Assembly (NCBI GenBank): GCA_040878185.1
Contig: JBBDMS010000059.1
Location: forward strand, 62,001 to 126,000
Origin: JAWXBK01 sp040878185
GTDB lineage: Bacteria > Pseudomonadota > Alphaproteobacteria > Dongiales > Dongiaceae
Length of the DNA stretch: 64,000 nt
Direction: 5' to 3'
Shown here one piece after another: positions 7,098-16,291 of this stretch. The position numbers and the translations under genes were made by a program. Under the pieces are notes generated by a model that saw only the letters and a program-made list of their open reading frames with translations, did no database searches and was not told the origin of the DNA. How positions within the stretch are numbered: the first letter of the stretch is position 1; each line of letters opens with the position of its first letter.

Positions 7098-9383
7098 ATG
7101 ACCGGAACCAAGCCTCGCAGCCGACACTCCCTGCGCACGCCGAACGTACCGCTGGCGCGGGCCTGGAACACATGGGGGGCCGGACGCCCGGCCGAGATGT
7201 CATTCCCGCCGCTCGGCATTCGCGTGACGCCGTTCGGCTATGCGGCGAGTGCCGGCAAGACGACCCTCTTTCCCTCCGGTCCGAATTTCCGCTTTGGCCG
7301 CCATGCAACCGATGCGCGCCTGGTCGAGGCAAGCCTCTCCCATGCCGGCACCGACATCGACCTGCGCTACGTCAAGGCAACCGACTATGACTGGATCGGC
7401 GAGTGGCAGGCAACGAAGCTCGGCGAATGGGGCCTGCGCTTCTGGTTCCTGCTCTGCCTCTCCGCCGACGATGGCAGCGAATGGCGCCATGACGAGGCGA
7501 CGAACATCGCCATCGTGACGATCGGGCCGCGGACGGTCGCCATTGCGAGCGCGCAGGCGCCGCTGCTGGTCACCGGCCATGACGACATCGCGGCGCTCGC
7601 CGCCGAGTACGAGACCAACGGCTACTGGTATCTGGAATCGCGTGCGTGCACGGGGCCCCTGCTGGCTTTGCGCTTCAATTTCGACGAAACGCCGTCGGGC
7701 CGCTTTGCTGTCGCGATCGCCGATCGCGAGGATCTCGCCTGCGAGCGTGCGCGCGCGCTGCTTGCGGCACCGACGCCTGAGCCGGTATTGCCGGCACAGC
7801 AGGGCGAAGCCGTCGGCGCGATCGATGCCGTGCGCGACGTCATGGGCTGGAATGCCGTCTGGGATCATGTGAACCACCGGCCCTATGTCACCTGCAGCCG
7901 CAACTGGGATCTGAAGAAGTTCGGCGGCTTCGGCTTCTGGCTCAACGACACCGCCGTCAATGCACTGATGCTCGCTTTGTTCGATCCCGGCCAGGCGCGC
8001 GAGAATGTCGCAACCCTGTTGCTCGGTTCGACACCGGCCGGCAATCTGCCCTGTCTCCTGACGGGCAACGACGCCTGGATCGATCGCACGCAAAGCCCGG
8101 TCGTGTCGCTGATCGTCTGGCAGATTTTCCTCCGCACGCGCGACCGCTCGCTGCTCGAGCAGGCCTTTCCGCTGCTCGCGCGCAATCAGGACTGGTGGCA
8201 GCGCAGCCGCGACGGGAACAAGAACGGCATGCTGGAGTTCGGCTCGTCGCCGGTCGGCAAGGGCCTCTATCTCGGCACCAAGCTCGCTGCCAAGGACGAA
8301 TCCTTCATGGACAATTCGCCGATCCATGACGAGGCGCGCTGGATGCCGGAGAGCCGCACGCTCGATTGCGAGGATGTCGGTCTCAACTGCCTCGTCTGCG
8401 TCGATGCCGAGATTCTCTCCTTCATGGCGGCCGAGCTCGGCGATAAGGATGCGGCCGAGCGCTATGGCGCGATCGCGACGCGGATGCGCACGCAGATCGG
8501 CACGCATTTCTGGGACGAGACGCGGCAGATCTTCGCAAGCCGGCTCTGGTCCGGCGATTTCGTGCGCAGCCTGGCGCCAACCAGTTTCTATCCGCTGGGG
8601 GCCGGCGCCGTTATGGGGGCGCAGACGGCGGCGCTGCTCAGGAATCTCGACGATCCCAAGACGTTCGGCGGGCGCTTCGGCCTGCCATCGGTCAGCCGCG
8701 ACGATCCCGCTTATAAAGACAATGTCTACTGGCGCGGCCGCATCTGGCCGATCCTCAACTGGCTGGTCTGGCAGGGGCTGCGCCGCGCCGGCCATCGCGA
8801 TGCTGCATCGCGTCTCGCCGAACGCGGCTTTGCGATGTTCGAGGCGGAGTGGCGCGAGAAAAGGCTCTGCCCCGAAAACTACAATGCCGATAGCGGCGCC
8901 GGTCTCGACCAGCCGGACACGGACGGGTTCTACAGCTGGTCGGCATTGCTGCCCTACATGGCCTCGGCCGAGATCATGGATGTGTCGGCCTTCGGCGGCT
9001 GGGAGATCGTGAACGCAGCCGGTGACGCAACGATCGGCCCGGTCGGTACGCCGGCGGGGCCGATGACGCTCGAGCGACGCGACGGCGTGGTGACGCTGCG
9101 GCGCGGCGCGCACGCGCTCTTTGCGAGCAACATTCCCGGACGGCTGCATGGGATCGACTGGTCGGCCGACCGGCTGCGCCTCACATTGCCCGACAACCGT
9201 CCCGAGGGCGGCTGGATCCGCATTGCGCATCGCGAAGATGTTAAGGGACGCGCCCCCGCTTTGGCATTGGCGCAACAAAGCGGCCATGCGCTGACCGCGA
9301 AAGCGGCGGGCGATATGGTCGAGATCGCGATCCGCGCCGGCACGGGCGACAATGATCTGGTCCTGCTGCTGAAGCGGACATAG
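7098..9383 (+). CDS. GH63/mannosylglycerate-hydrolase-like glycosidase
   Basis: A 761-residue protein with a beta-rich N-terminal part (about residues 1-240) and an (alpha/alpha)6-type catalytic part containing YWRGRIWPILNWLVW and LCPENYNADSG, characteristic of clan GH-G (GH63-like and mannosylglycerate hydrolase-like) enzymes. The ATG at 7098 follows a purine-rich GAGAGA and no in-frame upstream extension is convincing. There is no signal peptide, so it should act in the cytoplasm on an imported glycoside. A glycosidase between an importer and a nicotinamidase is unexpected: it could release a sugar from a pyridine or other conjugate, or be an unrelated passenger. Confidence 0.75.
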   Translation: MTGTKPRSRHSLRTPNVPLARAWNTWGAGRPAEMSFPPLGIRVTPFGYAASAGKTTLFPSGPNFRFGRHATDARLVEASLSHAGTDIDLRYVKATDYDWIGEWQATKLGEWGLRFWFLLCLSADDGSEWRHDEATNIAIVTIGPRTVAIASAQAPLLVTGHDDIAALAAEYETNGYWYLESRACTGPLLALRFNFDETPSGRFAVAIADREDLACERARALLAAPTPEPVLPAQQGEAVGAIDAVRDVMGWNAVWDHVNHRPYVTCSRNWDLKKFGGFGFWLNDTAVNALMLALFDPGQARENVATLLLGSTPAGNLPCLLTGNDAWIDRTQSPVVSLIVWQIFLRTRDRSLLEQAFPLLARNQDWWQRSRDGNKNGMLEFGSSPVGKGLYLGTKLAAKDESFMDNSPIHDEARWMPESRTLDCEDVGLNCLVCVDAEILSFMAAELGDKDAAERYGAIATRMRTQIGTHFWDETRQIFASRLWSGDFVRSLAPTSFYPLGAGAVMGAQTAALLRNLDDPKTFGGRFGLPSVSRDDPAYKDNVYWRGRIWPILNWLVWQGLRRAGHRDAASRLAERGFAMFEAEWREKRLCPENYNADSGAGLDQPDTDGFYSWSALLPYMASAEIMDVSAFGGWEIVNAAGDATIGPVGTPAGPMTLERRDGVVTLRRGAHALFASNIPGRLHGIDWSADRLRLTLPDNRPEGGWIRIAHREDVKGRAPALALAQQSGHALTAKAAGDMVEIAIRAGTGDNDLVLLLKRT

Positions 9384-9463
9384 AAGGGCACATTGGCCGT
9401 GCGCGTTGCCCGCAGGGCCGTCCGCTTCTAAGCTTACGCCTTGTTCCTGCCGGAGTGCGTCGC

Positions 9464-10105
9464 ATGAAAGCCGCCACCGCCACCGCGAAAAGCACCGCGC
9501 TAATTGTCGTCGATGTGCAGAACGATTTCTGCCCCGGCGGCGCGCTCGCGGTCACAGGCGGCGACGAAATCGTGCCGCTGGTCAACCGGCTGATCGACCA
9601 TTTCGCGCATGTCGTGCTGACGCAGGACTGGCACACACCCAGCCATACGAGTTTCGCCTCGCAGCATGAAGGCAAGGCGCCGTTCGAGAGCATCGAGCTA
9701 TCTTACGGCCCGCAAACGCTGTGGCCCGATCATTGCGTGCAGGGAACGCCGGGTGCCGCGTTTCATCCCGATCTGCGCTGGACCAAAGCGGAACTCATCC
9801 TGCGCAAGGGCTTTCATACGCCGATCGACAGCTATTCCGCCTTCTACGAAAACGACCGCACGACGCCGACCGGCCTTGCCGGCTATCTCCGCGATCGCGG
9901 ACTTTCGAAAATTGCGCTGGTCGGACTTGCGACCGATTTCTGCGTCGCTTTTTCCGCGCTCGATGCCGTGACCCACGGCTTCGAGACGAGCGTACTGCTC
10001 GACGGCTGCCGGGCGATCGACCTCAGCGGATCGCTGGCCGCCAGCGAGACGGCGATGCGCGACGCCGGCGTGAACCTCACGACCGCTTCCGCCTTCGTCG
10101 GCTGA
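9464..10105 (+). CDS. pncA: Nicotinamidase
   Basis: A 213-residue nicotinamidase that deaminates nicotinamide to nicotinate in the cytoplasm. The catalytic triad is Asp17 (VVDVQNDFCPGG), Lys115 and Cys160 (GLATDFCVAF). The metal site is visible as Asp55-x-His57 and His61 (QDWHTPSHTSF), and WPDHCVQGTPGA is diagnostic. ATG 9464 is preferred over GTG 9455 because GGAG at 9452-9455 is well spaced from it. It sits just ahead of the nicotinate hydroxylase genes, so besides NAD salvage it can feed nicotinate into catabolism. Confidence 0.92.
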   Translation: MKAATATAKSTALIVVDVQNDFCPGGALAVTGGDEIVPLVNRLIDHFAHVVLTQDWHTPSHTSFASQHEGKAPFESIELSYGPQTLWPDHCVQGTPGAAFHPDLRWTKAELILRKGFHTPIDSYSAFYENDRTTPTGLAGYLRDRGLSKIALVGLATDFCVAFSALDAVTHGFETSVLLDGCRAIDLSGSLAASETAMRDAGVNLTTASAFVG

Positions 10106-10126
10106 TTGCCCGCCCCCGACGGCTGC

Positions 10127-10156
10127 TTGACAAGGTCGCCCAAGCGGGCCGATCAT
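10127..10156 (+). promoter_or_regulatory. Candidate promoter upstream of the nicotinate genes
   Basis: A consensus TTGACA at 10127-10132 is followed 18 bp later by GATCAT (four of six matches to a -10 box). It lies in the 111-bp gap between pncA and the FAD subunit gene, the largest gap in this operon, so the nicotinate genes may have their own promoter. Confidence 0.4.
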
Positions 10157-10173
10157 TTGTGTACGAACTAACT

Positions 10174-10203
10174 GAAATCCGCGGAAATCCGCCGAAAATC
10201 GGG
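10174..10203 (+). repeat. Three 10-bp direct repeats, possible operator
   Basis: Three near-identical decamers lie head to tail: GAAATCCGCG, GAAATCCGCC and GAAAATCGGG. The 10-bp period places them on one face of the helix, just downstream of the candidate promoter and 13 bp before the FAD subunit start. They could bind a regulator such as the MarR protein at the operon end. Confidence 0.35.
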
Positions 10204-10216
10204 GTAAAGCGGGCAA

Positions 10217-11068
10217 ATGGACGCTCCCCTGTTCCTGCGACCCACGACGCTCGCCGAGGCCGCCACGGCGCTCGCGATGCCGGGCATCCGCATCCTTGCC
10301 GGCGGCACCGATTTCTATCCAGCGCAGGGCGACCGTCCGATCGCCGAACCCGTCCTCGACGTCACCGCGATTCCCGAACTGCGCGGCGTCACGATCGGCC
10401 GCGATGAGATTCGCATCGGCGGCGGCACGAGCTGGAGCGAGCTGCTCGCGACACCGTTGCCTACCTGTTTCGACGCACTGAAGCAGGCGGCGCGCGAAGT
10501 CGGATCCATACAGATCCAGAATCGCGGCACGATCGCCGGCAATCTGTGCAATGCCTCACCCGCCGCCGACGGCGTGCCGCCGTTGCTCGCGCTCGATGCG
10601 TCGGTCGAACTCGTATCACAGGCGGGCACGCGCCGCATGGTGCTTGCCGAATTCATCACCGGCAATCGCCGCACCGGACGGCGCAGCGATGAAATTCTTG
10701 CCGCCATCGTCGTCCCGCGCTCGATCGACGGTCCTTCCTGCTTTCTGAAGCTGGGCGCCCGGCGCTATCTGGTGATCTCGATTGCGATGGTTGCCGCCAT
10801 TCTCGAAAGCGACAACAAGAGCCGCATCGCGCGGGCGCGCGTCGCAATCGGTGCCTGCTCCGCCGTCTCGCAGCGCCTCACCGCGCTCGAGCAGGATCTT
10901 GTCGGCGCCCCATGCGGGACCGGCATCGGCAAGCACGTTACATCGCGGCATCTCGCGACGCTGTCGCCGATCGACGATGTGCGCGCGACCGCCGCCTATC
11001 GGATGGAGGCGGCGCGAACTTTGGTTGGCCGCGCGCTCGAACGCTGCGCCGCGGAGATCGCCCGGTGA
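10217..11068 (+). CDS. Molybdenum hydroxylase, FAD-binding subunit
   Basis: A 283-residue medium subunit of the xanthine dehydrogenase/nicotinate dehydrogenase family, which moves electrons from the FeS clusters through FAD to an acceptor. FAD-binding motifs are ILAGGTDFYP near residue 30 and IQNRGTIAGNLCNASPAAD near 100. It overlaps the fused FeS/Mo subunit start by one base, indicating one complex. With the 6-hydroxynicotinate reductase homologue next in line, the likely reaction is nicotinate to 6-hydroxynicotinate. Sequence alone does not exclude a purine or another N-heterocycle. Confidence 0.85.
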   Translation: MDAPLFLRPTTLAEAATALAMPGIRILAGGTDFYPAQGDRPIAEPVLDVTAIPELRGVTIGRDEIRIGGGTSWSELLATPLPTCFDALKQAAREVGSIQIQNRGTIAGNLCNASPAADGVPPLLALDASVELVSQAGTRRMVLAEFITGNRRTGRRSDEILAAIVVPRSIDGPSCFLKLGARRYLVISIAMVAAILESDNKSRIARARVAIGACSAVSQRLTALEQDLVGAPCGTGIGKHVTSRHLATLSPIDDVRATAAYRMEAARTLVGRALERCAAEIAR

Positions 11069-13836
11069 TGCGCACGACGGAATTCATGCTCAACGGCAAT
11101 CCCGCGGCGATCGCGGGCAGCGAAGGCACACGGCTATCGAAGGCGCTGCGCGACGAACTGCGGTTGACCGGCACCAAGAACGGCTGCGATGCCGGCGATT
11201 GCGGCGCCTGCACGATTCTGGTCGACGGATCGCCGGTCTGCGGGTGCCTCGTCGCCGTCGGCCAGATCGCCGGCAGCCATGTCGAGACCATCGAGGGTTT
11301 GAGCAGCCGCTCGGCCGTGACGCGCCGGCTGCAGGATGCGTTCCTGCGCCACGGCGCCGCGCAATGCGGCATCTGCACGCCGGGCATGCTGGTGGCAGCC
11401 ACGCATCTGCTTGAAACCAACCCGGCGCCGGACGAACCGCAAGTGCTCGATGCGATCGGCGGCGTGCTGTGCCGCTGCACCGGCTATCGCAAGATCATCG
11501 CGGCCATCCTCGATGCCGGCATCGAACATGACAACGCGGCGGCCCTCGATGTGCCACGACCGGGCCACGCGGTGGGCGCGCGCATCCGCCGGCTCGACGG
11601 GCAGCGCAAGGTCGATGGCAGCGAGATCTTCGGCGCCGATGCCGCACCCGAGGGGTGCCTGCTGCTGCGCGCGGTGCGCAGCCCGCATCATCGCGCGCGG
11701 TTCCGTTTCGGCGATCTCGATGCGTTCGTCGCGAAGCATCCCGGCGTCGAACGCGTACTGACAATGCGCGACGTGCCGGGCATCAATTGTTACGGACCCA
11801 TTCTCCCCTTCGCCGACCAGCCGGTCTTCCCCGAGCGCGAAGCCTTGTTCCGCGGCGAAGCCGTCGCGGCCATCGTCGGCGAGCCCGGTGCGATCGAGGC
11901 GCTCGATCTCGCCTCGTTTCCGGTCGAATGGCAGGAACTGCCGCCTCTGTTCGGGATGGACGAGGCGCTTGCCGACGGTGCCGCGCCGGTCCAGACCAGT
12001 CGGCCGGGCAATATCCTGACCGGCGGGCGCGTCGCACGCGGCGATCTCGAGGCCGGTTTCGCGCAATCGGCGGCCATCGTCGAAGGCATTTTCGAGACCG
12101 GCTTCGTCGAACATGCCTATATCGAGCCGGAGGCCGGTTTCGCACGGCGCGTCGGCGACCGGATCGAGATCCAGGTCGCAACGCAATCGCCCTACATGAA
12201 CCGCGACGATATCGCGACCATTCTCGGCATTGCGCCCCAGGATGTGCGGGTCCTGCCGACCGCCGTCGGCGGCGGATTCGGCGCCAAGCTCGATATGTCG
12301 GTGCAGCCCTTCATCGCGCTGGCCGCCTGGGTGATGAACCGGCCGGTCCGCATGGTCTATTCGCGCAGCGAATCGATCATGGTGACGACCAAGCGCCATC
12401 CCTCGCGCATCGCAATGCGCATCGGCGCCACGCGCGACGGCAGATTGCAGGCGATCGACATGCGCGGCGATTTCAATACCGGCGCCTATTCCTCCTGGGG
12501 GCCGACGGTCGCGAACCGCGTGCCGGTCCATGCATCCGGGCCCTATTTCGTGCCGCATTATTGCGCGGTCACGCGCGCGATCCACACCCATCTGGTGCCG
12601 GCCGGCGCCTTTCGCGGCTTCGGCGTGCCGCAGGCGACGCTCGCCCAGGAACAGCTCTTCGACATGCTGGCCGACAAACTCGGCATCGACCGGCTCGAAT
12701 TCCGAATCCTGAATGCACTCGCGCCGGACCAGCCGACTGTCACGGGTCAAGTGATCGGCGCCGGCGTCGGCATCCGCGCTTGCCTCGAGGCGCTGCGCCC
12801 GCGCTGGAAGGAAGCGCGCGAGCGCGCCCGCGATTTCAACCGTCGCAACGGCAAGCCGCTGCGGCGCGGCGTCGGCATCGCCGGCATGTGGTATGGCTGC
12901 GGCAACACCTCGCTCGCGAATCCGTCGACGATCCTGGTCGGGCTGACGCCCGAAGGGCGGATCGCGCTGCATCAGGGCGCGATCGATATCGGTCAGGGCT
13001 CGAACACGGTGATCGCACAGATCTGCGCCGATGCGATCGCAGCGCCGATCGACTGCATCGATCTGATCGGTGCCGACACGGATGTGACGGCCGATTGTGG
13101 CAAGACATCGGCCTCGCGCCAGACCTTCGTGACCGGCAAGGCCGCGGAGCTGGCCGGACGCGAACTGCGCGCCGCCATCCTGCGCGCCGCCAATGCCGGC
13201 GCCGATGCCGAAATTCGGTTTACCGATGGCGGCGTGAACGTGATCGAAAACGGCGCGACGCGGGTCCTCCATCTTGCCGCCATGCCGCGCGATGCGCGCG
13301 GTTATGTGCTCGCCGGCGAGGCGACCTTCAACCCGCCGACCAGCGTGCTCGATGCCGACGGACAGGGCGTGCCCTACGCGGTCTACGGGTTCGGCGCGCA
13401 TCTCGCCGAGATCGAGGTCGACATGGAGCTCGGCACGATCCGGCTATTGCATCTGGTCGCGGCCCACGATGTCGGTCGCGCAATCAACCCGACTTTGGTC
13501 GAAGGCCAGATCGAAGGCGGCGCCGCGCAGGGGCTCGGCCTCGCGGTCATGGAAGAATTCTTTCCCGGGAGCGGCGAGAACCTGCACGATTATCTGATCC
13601 CGACCGCCGGCGATCTGCCCTCCGTTGAATCGATCCTGATCGAGGACGCATCGCCGGTCGGCCCGTTCGGCGCCAAGGGCATCGGCGAACAGGCGCTGAT
13701 CCCGACCGCGCCGGCGATCATGAACGCGCTCTACGATGCGACGGGTGTTCGGTTGCATCGCGTGCCGGCGACGCCGGATCGCGTGCGGGCCGCGATCCTG
13801 GCGGCCGAGGTGCGCGCAACCGGGAGCGGGTCATGA
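11068..13836 (+). CDS. Molybdenum hydroxylase, fused [2Fe-2S]/molybdopterin subunit (nicotinate dehydrogenase-like)
   Basis: A 922-residue fusion. Residues 1-150 are the two-cluster FeS domain (plant-type cluster at Cys40, Cys45, Cys48 and Cys58/60; second cluster at Cys100, Cys103, Cys135 and Cys137). The rest is the molybdopterin domain with GGGFGAKLD, GAFRGFGVP and the C-terminal GIGEQALIPTAP bearing the catalytic Glu. It hydroxylates an N-heterocycle using water. In Eubacterium barkeri nicotinate dehydrogenase the FeS and Mo parts are separate polypeptides; here they are one chain. ATG at 11068 overlaps the preceding TGA, and the gene overlaps the reductase start by 4 bp. Nicotinate as substrate is inferred from the neighbours. 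Confidence 0.85.
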   Translation: MRTTEFMLNGNPAAIAGSEGTRLSKALRDELRLTGTKNGCDAGDCGACTILVDGSPVCGCLVAVGQIAGSHVETIEGLSSRSAVTRRLQDAFLRHGAAQCGICTPGMLVAATHLLETNPAPDEPQVLDAIGGVLCRCTGYRKIIAAILDAGIEHDNAAALDVPRPGHAVGARIRRLDGQRKVDGSEIFGADAAPEGCLLLRAVRSPHHRARFRFGDLDAFVAKHPGVERVLTMRDVPGINCYGPILPFADQPVFPEREALFRGEAVAAIVGEPGAIEALDLASFPVEWQELPPLFGMDEALADGAAPVQTSRPGNILTGGRVARGDLEAGFAQSAAIVEGIFETGFVEHAYIEPEAGFARRVGDRIEIQVATQSPYMNRDDIATILGIAPQDVRVLPTAVGGGFGAKLDMSVQPFIALAAWVMNRPVRMVYSRSESIMVTTKRHPSRIAMRIGATRDGRLQAIDMRGDFNTGAYSSWGPTVANRVPVHASGPYFVPHYCAVTRAIHTHLVPAGAFRGFGVPQATLAQEQLFDMLADKLGIDRLEFRILNALAPDQPTVTGQVIGAGVGIRACLEALRPRWKEARERARDFNRRNGKPLRRGVGIAGMWYGCGNTSLANPSTILVGLTPEGRIALHQGAIDIGQGSNTVIAQICADAIAAPIDCIDLIGADTDVTADCGKTSASRQTFVTGKAAELAGRELRAAILRAANAGADAEIRFTDGGVNVIENGATRVLHLAAMPRDARGYVLAGEATFNPPTSVLDADGQGVPYAVYGFGAHLAEIEVDMELGTIRLLHLVAAHDVGRAINPTLVEGQIEGGAAQGLGLAVMEEFFPGSGENLHDYLIPTAGDLPSVESILIEDASPVGPFGAKGIGEQALIPTAPAIMNALYDATGVRLHRVPATPDRVRAAILAAEVRATGSGS

Positions 13837-15392
13837 GCGCACCCCACACCAATAGCGACACGGCTTCCGTCACCGAAGGAAACGCCGCGCCCGAGGCGGC
13901 GAAACTCGGCGACAAGATCCGCTGCGATGCCTGCCCGGTCATGTGTTACGTGAAGCCGGGCATGACCGGCGCCTGCGATCGCTATGCCAATATCGACGGG
14001 CGGATCGTGCGCACCGATCCGCATCTGTTGCTCGACCGCACGCTGACGACCGGCGGCGCCGTCGTGCCGTTCGGCAATTCGGCAGCGTGGGACGGCACCC
14101 TGATCGATCCCGAGCGCCATTTCGTGACCGCGATCGGTGCCGGCACCACCTATCCCGACTATAAACCCGCACCGTTCATCGTGTCGGCGAAGATCGACGG
14201 CACCGACATGGTGACGGTCGTCACCGAGGGCATTTTCAGCTATTGCGGCGTCAAGGTGAAGATCGACACCGACCGGCATCTCGGCCATGAGAGCAGCGCC
14301 GTGCGCGCAGCGGGCGAAGCGGTCGGCCATGTGACGACCGGCGAATATGGCTCGCAGATGCTCTCGCTCGGCGGCGTGCATCATCTGACCGGCGGCAGCA
14401 AGAAGGAAGGCCGGGTCACCTGCGAGACGCTGCTCGATCTCTGCAACGGCAAGCCGGTCGAGCTGAGTGTCGACGACGGCGCCAGGGTGATCGTGCAGGC
14501 GGGCGGGCCGCCGATCGTCAACGGCGCGGCCGAGGAGCGCATGCGCGTCGGCTGCGGCTCGGCGACCATCGGCATGTTCGCGAAGCAATGGTTCGGCAAG
14601 GTCGACGAGGTCGTGGTGGTCGACGATCACATCACCGGTGTCCTTTCGGAGCACCAGGCCGGCCGCTATCTCGGCGCGAAAGATTCCGGCATTCGCCTCA
14701 AGGGACGCCGTTCGACGCCCGGCCGCTATTTTCAGGTGGCGCAGCCGGGCACCGGCTGGGGCGGTACCGACATCACCGATCCGCTGACCATCCTCGAACC
14801 GTTCGATCCGAAACGCGCGCGGCCGGGCCTCACCATGCTGATGGTGAGTACCACCGGCGAACAGTTCGGCTTTTACCGGCTCGACGACATGCTGCGTCCG
14901 GTCGAGGAAGAACTGCCCGACGATCTGCGCGTTTCGGTCGAGCGCATCCGGGAGAACTGCGAGCCGGCGCTCTGCACCGTGCTGTTCATGGGCGGGGCCG
15001 GCGGCAGTCTGCGCGCCGGGGTCACCGACAACCCGGTCAGGCTCACCCGCTCGGTCGGGGATGCCTTGACCCGCGTCACCTGCGGCGGCGCGCCGGCCTA
15101 TATCTGGCCGGGCGGCGGCATCACGCTGATGGTCGACGTCACGCGCGTGCCGGACAACGGCTTCGGCTATGTCCCGACGCCGGCTTTGGTCGCGCCCATC
15201 GAGTTCACGATGCGGCTCGAGGATTACGCGGCGCTCGGCGGCCATCTCGATTGGGTCCGGCCGCTCGAATCGCTCGCCGGAAGCAGCGAATCCGGCGGCG
15301 GCGAAATCGTCATGGCCGGCCGCCGCGCGGTCGCGCCGCATGACGACAATCCCTGGCCGGCGGGGCCAGCCGCCTCGGGATCGGTGCGATGA
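13833..15392 (+). CDS. hnr: 6-Hydroxynicotinate reductase homologue
   Basis: A 519-residue protein resembling the ferredoxin-dependent 6-hydroxynicotinate reductase of Eubacterium barkeri, which makes 1,4,5,6-tetrahydro-6-oxonicotinate. Near the N terminus a CxxCxxxC-x9-C set (Cys31, 34, 38, 48; CDACPVMC then GACDRY) is suited to a [4Fe-4S] cluster. The remainder is Gly-rich with several HxxGG and GxGGTD stretches and no membrane segment. It overlaps the Mo subunit gene by 4 bp and the UPF0280 gene by 4 bp. The enamidase homologue that would act on its product lies at 18655-19854, which strongly supports this assignment. Confidence 0.83.
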   Translation: MSAPHTNSDTASVTEGNAAPEAAKLGDKIRCDACPVMCYVKPGMTGACDRYANIDGRIVRTDPHLLLDRTLTTGGAVVPFGNSAAWDGTLIDPERHFVTAIGAGTTYPDYKPAPFIVSAKIDGTDMVTVVTEGIFSYCGVKVKIDTDRHLGHESSAVRAAGEAVGHVTTGEYGSQMLSLGGVHHLTGGSKKEGRVTCETLLDLCNGKPVELSVDDGARVIVQAGGPPIVNGAAEERMRVGCGSATIGMFAKQWFGKVDEVVVVDDHITGVLSEHQAGRYLGAKDSGIRLKGRRSTPGRYFQVAQPGTGWGGTDITDPLTILEPFDPKRARPGLTMLMVSTTGEQFGFYRLDDMLRPVEEELPDDLRVSVERIRENCEPALCTVLFMGGAGGSLRAGVTDNPVRLTRSVGDALTRVTCGGAPAYIWPGGGITLMVDVTRVPDNGFGYVPTPALVAPIEFTMRLEDYAALGGHLDWVRPLESLAGSSESGGGEIVMAGRRAVAPHDDNPWPAGPAASGSVR

Positions 15393-16291
15393 GCCGCGCG
15401 CAGATCCGCATGCTGCCCGACGGCTGCCGCCTGCATCTGCAGGACGGGCCGATCGACCTGATCGTCGAGGCGTTCGGCGCGCGCGACGACATTCGGCGTG
15501 CGCGGGATGCCGCGACAGCGCGCTTTGTGACGATTCTCGACGAGCTCTGTGCCGAGCTGCCGCTGCTGCGCGCATCGGTCGGTCGCGGCGGATACCCGCC
15601 GGCCGGCATTGTCGCCGGGCGCATGCACGATGCCGTCGCGCCTTTTGCCTGTTACGGGTTCGTCACGCCGATGGCTGCCGTCGCCGGCGCCGTCGCGGAA
15701 GAAACGCTCGCCGGGATGCGCCGCGCGGCACCCGAGCTCGAACGCGCTTACGTGAACAATGGCGGCGATATCGCCTTGCACCTCGCGCCGGCCACGTCAT
15801 TCTCGATCGCGCTGATCGACCGGCCGGACCGTCCGTCTCTGTTCGGCACTGCGCGGATCGATGCCGACGAACCCATCCGCGGCGTCGCGACCAGCGGCTG
15901 GCGCGGGCGCTCGTTCTCGTTCGGCATCGCCGATGCGGTGACGGTGCTCGCGGCCAGCGCGGCGCAAGCCGATGCCGCCGCTACGATCATCGCCAACGCG
16001 GTCGACCTGCCCGGACATCCCGGTATTGCCCGCGCGCCGGCCTGCGACCTCCAACCCGACAGCGATCTCGGCTCGCGCCTCGTGACCCGCGCGGTTCCAC
16101 CTTTGACCGACGGCGAGATCGACCGTGCGCTGTCGGCCGGTCTCGCCTGCGCGCGCGATTTGCGCGATCGCGGCCTGATCGAAGAAGCGGCCCTGCATCT
16201 TCAGGGCGAGACACGAAGCCTCGCTTCGCCCGATGCGCCCGCCTCGCTACCCGCCTTCACACCGGACCGGAGAGAGTTCGTTCATGGCTGA
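15389..16291 (+). CDS. UPF0280 family protein (ApbE-like fold)
   Basis: A 300-residue protein of the uncharacterised UPF0280 family. Landmarks are PxxxRASVGRGGYPPAGIVAGRMHDAVAPFA, GAVAEETLAGM, AYVNNGGDIALHL and ATSGWRGRSFSFGIADAVTVLA. The NNGGDIA and TSG...ADAVTVLA pattern recalls FMN transferases (ApbE), so a flavin-transfer or flavin-binding role for the adjacent reductase is possible, though unproven. There is no signal peptide. It overlaps the reductase gene by 4 bp and the DUF1185 gene by 8 bp, so it is part of the same operon. Confidence 0.78.
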   Translation: MSRAQIRMLPDGCRLHLQDGPIDLIVEAFGARDDIRRARDAATARFVTILDELCAELPLLRASVGRGGYPPAGIVAGRMHDAVAPFACYGFVTPMAAVAGAVAEETLAGMRRAAPELERAYVNNGGDIALHLAPATSFSIALIDRPDRPSLFGTARIDADEPIRGVATSGWRGRSFSFGIADAVTVLAASAAQADAAATIIANAVDLPGHPGIARAPACDLQPDSDLGSRLVTRAVPPLTDGEIDRALSAGLACARDLRDRGLIEEAALHLQGETRSLASPDAPASLPAFTPDRREFVHG

